Shown piece by piece: positions 60,342 through 64,000 of a stretch of DNA of 64,000 bases. Source of the DNA: Eutypella sp. D-1 (lineage: Eukaryota > Ascomycota > Sordariomycetes > Xylariales > Diatrypaceae); contig JAJTTP010000003.1 in the NCBI GenBank assembly GCA_023313575.1, positions 2,294,001 to 2,358,000 of the forward strand, in the 5' to 3' direction. The stretch's first letter is position 1. Each line of letters begins with the position of its first letter. The position numbers were made by a program, and so were the translations under genes. The notes under the pieces are model-generated. The model searched no databases. It saw only the letters and a program-made list of their open reading frames with translations, and was not told the DNA's origin.

Positions 60342-61085
60342 TCATTCCTTTTTATCCTTGCCTTCGCTAAATCCACTCAGCAAGCTCTGGTAGTTCAAGG
60401 CTTCCATGGCCCAGATAGCCAGGGCACTCATAATCAAGTACTCCTCGAGTTCCTTGTTCAAGCCTTCAGCTACGTCAAACTCGCCACCCTTCTTCCAGTT
60501 GAAGGCCCCACCGCTGAATAGGCGCGCGACGACGATGCCGTCTTCCTTGATGCACTCGTAGACTGTGCTAAGCTTCTTCTCCATGTTCTTACGCCAGCAG
60601 AAGCTTGTCTTCTTATTTCCCAGCTCACTATTGTCTCCCGCCGATGTATTGAAATGGTAGTCACTGCGACGTAGCGAGTTCTTGTCACGTGTCAGTTCCT
60701 CCCAGGCGATCTGTCCTGCGTCGTCGGCCTGCTTGGAGTAGGCGCCCGTACCCATCACCATGTGTCGAGACGTGGTCCTGATCCTGGCAAAATTTACCAC
60801 GGGCCCGCTCTTCTCATCTTCACCGGGAATACACCGCCGCAAAAACAGCTGCGGTGATGACAACGACATTTTGGATTGGAAGAAGTAGAGCGGGGGTGTC
60901 TTGGACGAGCCGAGGTGCAGCGTACCGTCGACCCAGCCGATCTTGTAGTACAACACGTATTTCTTGAAACCTGGTCTCGCGGGTTCGAAAGACACCATTT
61001 CGACATCCTGATTCAGAGACTGGACGTCGGTGTGGGGGTCTGCGAACGGGTTATCCGTTTCGGGTGCATTCGTAATTGCTGCCAT
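60342..61085 (-). CDS. Hypothetical fungal protein, possible tubby-like fold
   Basis: A 247-residue intronless protein with an ATG start at 61085. The sequence is beta-rich with the pattern PLYFFQSKMSLSSPQLFLRR, then VVNFARIRTTSRHMVMGTG, WEELTRDKNSLRRSDYHF and KKTSFCWRKN, and a hydrophobic C-terminal helix near ALAIWAMEAL. It has no signal peptide. The alternating strands recall the tubby C-terminal/LURP-one-like fold common in uncharacterised fungal proteins, but this is my impression, not a motif match. It is divergently arranged with the next gene, which has a comparable layout. Confidence 0.6.
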   Translation of the reverse strand: MAAITNAPETDNPFADPHTDVQSLNQDVEMVSFEPARPGFKKYVLYYKIGWVDGTLHLGSSKTPPLYFFQSKMSLSSPQLFLRRCIPGEDEKSGPVVNFARIRTTSRHMVMGTGAYSKQADDAGQIAWEELTRDKNSLRRSDYHFNTSAGDNSELGNKKTSFCWRKNMEKKLSTVYECIKEDGIVVARLFSGGAFNWKKGGEFDVAEGLNKELEEYLIMSALAIWAMEALNYQSLLSGFSEGKDKKE

Positions 61086-61746
61086 GGTGGAAGGTTCAAA
61101 AAGTTTCTGAAGGCAAGATATAGATTCGTGCCGGAATTTGGTGGTTAATTAAGTGGAATGAAGATGATAAATTGGCGACAGTCAATGCTCGACTCCTGTG
61201 ATCGCATAGATATGTATATATCTTATATTAGTTTTTTTAATGGCGACATTCTATTTAGGATGAGATGTTGTTGTGAGCCTGTCAGCAAGACATAGTAGAC
61301 CCTTCCCCTATTTTATACTAAGCCACCAGCTAAAGGCCGATCAGTAGATGATTTACCAGTATTTGGGTATGCTAGCACTGGGTCTGACCCAGTGTACAAC
61401 GGGTTAGGGTGCCTGGATCAGCATTTAGGGGCTCACTAAAGGCGGCACAGGTGTGATGCAAGTAAGACACAGCCACATCATCGACGGACTCCGGCCAATG
61501 GTAACTTACCACTACGTAACAGCTTGGCAGCCAGAATTACTGTGATGAATTGTTCGTTCTATTTAGGAAAAATATGCATATCTCTATATGGTGCTAGTCT
61601 ATGCTATGCTGACGCTCTTTTTATTACGTTCTCGTTCGTTTGAATGAGTCGCAGATGTCCAGATGCGATGCACCATCCAGCTAAAACTATTGCTCAGTTG
61701 TGAACCCTGTATACGCCTGCCACCACAGAAGGAAGAGTGAAACACT
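61086..61746. other. Divergent promoter region of two unknown proteins
   Basis: 661 bp between start codons that face away from each other. No other feature is recognised. Confidence 0.5.
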
Positions 61747-62634
61747 ATGGGACTGGATAGCGAGGACTTACCACCTCCATATAAGGATGTGGCTGAGGGT
61801 TCATCCGAACGCCTCCTACAGCCAGCGACTTTCGCTTTCAAGGGAGAGTCCATAGTATGCGAAACTACAGCTGGGACAGTACCTGTTTACGAGCTGAGCT
61901 GGGATGTAACCGCCATCCCACCGAAAAGCACATCCGCAATTTTTGAGAGAGTGGATGCCCGCGCCCCAGAAAAGGCCGACAGCACAGCCCCTACTCAACG
62001 GCAATCTGAGCATCTCTTCTACCTTGCCCGTCCTGCCGGGGCGCAGTACCAGACGGACATCCCGGCATATTACATCACATGCGCTACCGCGGAACACGGC
62101 GCGATTCTGGGCAACATCAGTCTCGAGACGTCGTATAAGAAGATGCCATTCCCGCGGACCGAATTCAAGGCGCTTCTCCACGCGGGCAAGAGCTCCGAGC
62201 ATACTCCGCTCTTCGCAGACAAGACCGAAGCTTTATTTGACGCTAGGATGAAATTGATCGGCGGCCGCTACGTGTGGGCTGACTCCCGCGGCGGCGGGGA
62301 AGTGGCTCGAGAAGAAGAGAAGGACGGCCAGCGCAGGCTGATAATTACCGCGCCAATGAACAGGGGCATGCGCGACGCACTCGTAGCAACATGGTGCCTG
62401 AGGCTGTGGCACGACACTGCCGAGAGCAGGGTAGCGAAACGGGATGGTAGGTCCGCACGTGGTTTTCTCAAGCAGATTCTCTCGCCCATTAATATGACGT
62501 CAGCCAGCACCCCGCTAACGGTTCTATTAGCCATGGATCGATTGACGCCGCCGGAGGCTGCGCGAGGACTCAGTAACTCGAAAACATACAAGCGAATTAA
62601 CACATTGGTCTCTCTTGGCGGTGGTGGCGCTTGA
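61747..62634 (+). CDS. Hypothetical fungal protein with N-terminal PPxY motif
   Basis: A 295-residue intronless protein. The N-terminus has DLPPPYKDV, a PPxY-type WW-domain ligand. The middle is beta-rich (ATFAFKGESIVCET, VPVYELSWDVTA, HLFYLARPAG) and the C-terminal third contains a helix around RDALVATWCLRLWHD. It has no signal peptide or membrane segment. I do not recognise the family. The beta-strand spacing and the divergent neighbour suggest that the two genes may be distant relatives. Confidence 0.6.
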   Translation: MGLDSEDLPPPYKDVAEGSSERLLQPATFAFKGESIVCETTAGTVPVYELSWDVTAIPPKSTSAIFERVDARAPEKADSTAPTQRQSEHLFYLARPAGAQYQTDIPAYYITCATAEHGAILGNISLETSYKKMPFPRTEFKALLHAGKSSEHTPLFADKTEALFDARMKLIGGRYVWADSRGGGEVAREEEKDGQRRLIITAPMNRGMRDALVATWCLRLWHDTAESRVAKRDGRSARGFLKQILSPINMTSASTPLTVLLAMDRLTPPEAARGLSNSKTYKRINTLVSLGGGGA

Positions 62635-62943
62635 ATCGCACTTCACATAAACTACATAGATGCTGCGTCTTTGAATGGACCCTCAATTTCTACTATCATG
62701 ATAAAAAGAAGGGTAATTTGATATCCCCCAAACCATCTTGGCTGGGATATCCCTGATACAAGTAAACTTTTACCGCGCCCATCTACAACCTCGTCACTAA
62801 TAGGCCGTAACAAAATTTATCCGGTATGTTTATTTTTTTAATCTAGTTTATTTACTTACCAACGCGATTGATCGATTTCCGCGCCCATCCCCCTCCCACG
62901 CTTCCATTCCCAATCACCATCAACCCAACCCAACCCACCCACG
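62635..62943. other. Short intergenic region with C/A-rich leader
   Basis: The last ~60 bases before 62944 are C/A-rich with repeated CAACCCAACCCA, probably the 5' leader of the next gene. Confidence 0.5.
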
Positions 62944-63738
62944 ATGGCCTCAAAATTTCATTCCCGCCAACTAGGTTGTCATCTAGACCTTCCGGATGAT
63001 ATTATTCAATGGCGGCTACGGTTAGGAGGCTTTCAACTTTATGATAACAATACCCTCGCTGTCACGAGCGATAAATTCGAGCGCGTCTTTCCCTTCCTTA
63101 GCAACGTGTGGATACGCCATGATGGCCACATTCGCCAGCCGCCCACTGTACAGTGGCCCTTTGTGAAACACCAATATCGCTGTCGCTTCTACAAGACGCT
63201 GAGGCAACCGCGAGGCAAAAATATACGGAAGAAGCCCAGTACTGCAGTTGAGTCTTGCAAAACGAGGCTCACTGTCACCTTCAAGTACAGGCTTTTAGGC
63301 GGTGAGGTGCAGGATGAGATAGAGCAGGTCAGTACTATTCTCTGGGCTCTCCGATTGTGGTATTCACCACCTAATTTATAGGTATTTCTCTACTTTGTCG
63401 GAACTCATCATCATGACCTTTCCACATGTGACTCTGAGCGCCATAATGATGCCATTCAAGGAGCCTTCAAGAAATACATGACTACAGCATGTAACAACAG
63501 CGTGGGCTTGGCTCTGCAGCAGTGGCGCGATGATGCCCCATCCCAACTCGCCGCCAAACAGGCGGGGTTATCGAAGATCATCGACCATACAACATTGAGC
63601 AACTGGCTCCGCACCGCTAGAGGTCGCGATGCCGATGCCACCGCCAGGAGGACAAGCGACGAAGGCGAAAAGCCGAAAGTCCAAAACACGGACCTAAATT
63701 CACACCCAAAATGCATTGCCGTCCGTCATCCTTTGTAG
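62944..63738 (+). CDS. Unknown basic two-exon protein
   Basis: Two exons (62944-63327, 63382-63738) flank a 54-bp GTCAGT..TAG intron and give 246 residues. The product is basic and rich in His, Arg and Trp. The first exon has RQPRGKNIRKKPSTAV, the second THHHDLSTCDSERHN and a helical SKIIDHTTLSNWLRTARG. The Cys/His spacing hints at nucleic-acid binding but no consensus finger is visible. I do not recognise the family. A domesticated DNA-binding fragment of a transposon is one possibility, unsupported beyond composition. Confidence 0.45.
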
Positions 63739-64000
63739 CATCACAGCGCCAAGTAATTCATTTAAGCAGGTAAGCAATTAGGAATGTATGGCGTAACCAT
63801 GGTTATACACTGTCTATTCATCATTTATATTTGGCGTTACCTCGTCAATTTCCAGTTATTGCCTGGCAGTTTACCAACGTCTGCTCTCTTCTAGGGACTC
63901 CAAGATAGGTCGCAGATAAGCGAATACATGTGTCACCATCTCTGTCCAGCAAAGCTTGCTTGGGCCAATTTTAGTGTACTTATGGAATAGTGTACGCCCT

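Overview
The window looks like chromosomal DNA of a filamentous ascomycete (Pezizomycotina, probably a Sordariomycete; no marker was searched). Genes are spread over both strands, many carry short 50-100 bp introns with GT..AG borders and TAAC/TGAC-like branch points, and several families are typical of such fungi (highly reducing PKS, FSH1 hydrolase, Fta2-like, SET, GH28, GH18, hybrid histidine kinase). There are no operons; coordinates of spliced genes run from first to last exon, with intron positions in the text.

Layout. 0-23 kb is mostly housekeeping and orphan genes: a Vam7-like PX-SNARE, two unknown proteins, a frame-broken cysteine-synthase-like gene, an SDR, a J-like protein, a GH28 with an atypical active site, a four-exon LSM3, a large mitochondrial protein, the GPI de-N-acetylase and a small membrane protein. 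23-27 kb is a decayed locus: the 3' end of a highly reducing PKS fused to a GH13 fragment that carries a 199-bp insertion, followed by an FSH1-type hydrolase whose catalytic Ser and His are replaced. 27-31 kb holds an ISG12-like protein and a small SET protein. About 30.7-35.1 kb is empty of recognisable genes.

35-47 kb centres on polysaccharide metabolism: a GH18 chitinase, a 528-bp non-autonomous hAT element with a perfect 8-bp target duplication, then a nucleotide-sugar dehydrogenase facing a processive GT2 synthase, followed by an Anp1/Mnn9-type glycosyltransferase. By its logic (dehydrogenase makes a UDP-uronic acid, GT2 polymerises at the membrane, the second transferase decorates) this looks like a locus for an acidic surface or wall polysaccharide; that is inference.

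47-64 kb holds an Fta2/kinase-like protein, a sugar transporter whose reading frame needs a one-nucleotide exon between two introns, a hybrid histidine kinase broken by three stops, a divergent pair of unknown proteins and an unknown basic two-exon gene. The strongest leads are the polysaccharide locus, the hAT element, the one-nucleotide exon, and the neighbouring decayed PKS/GH13/FSH1 genes.
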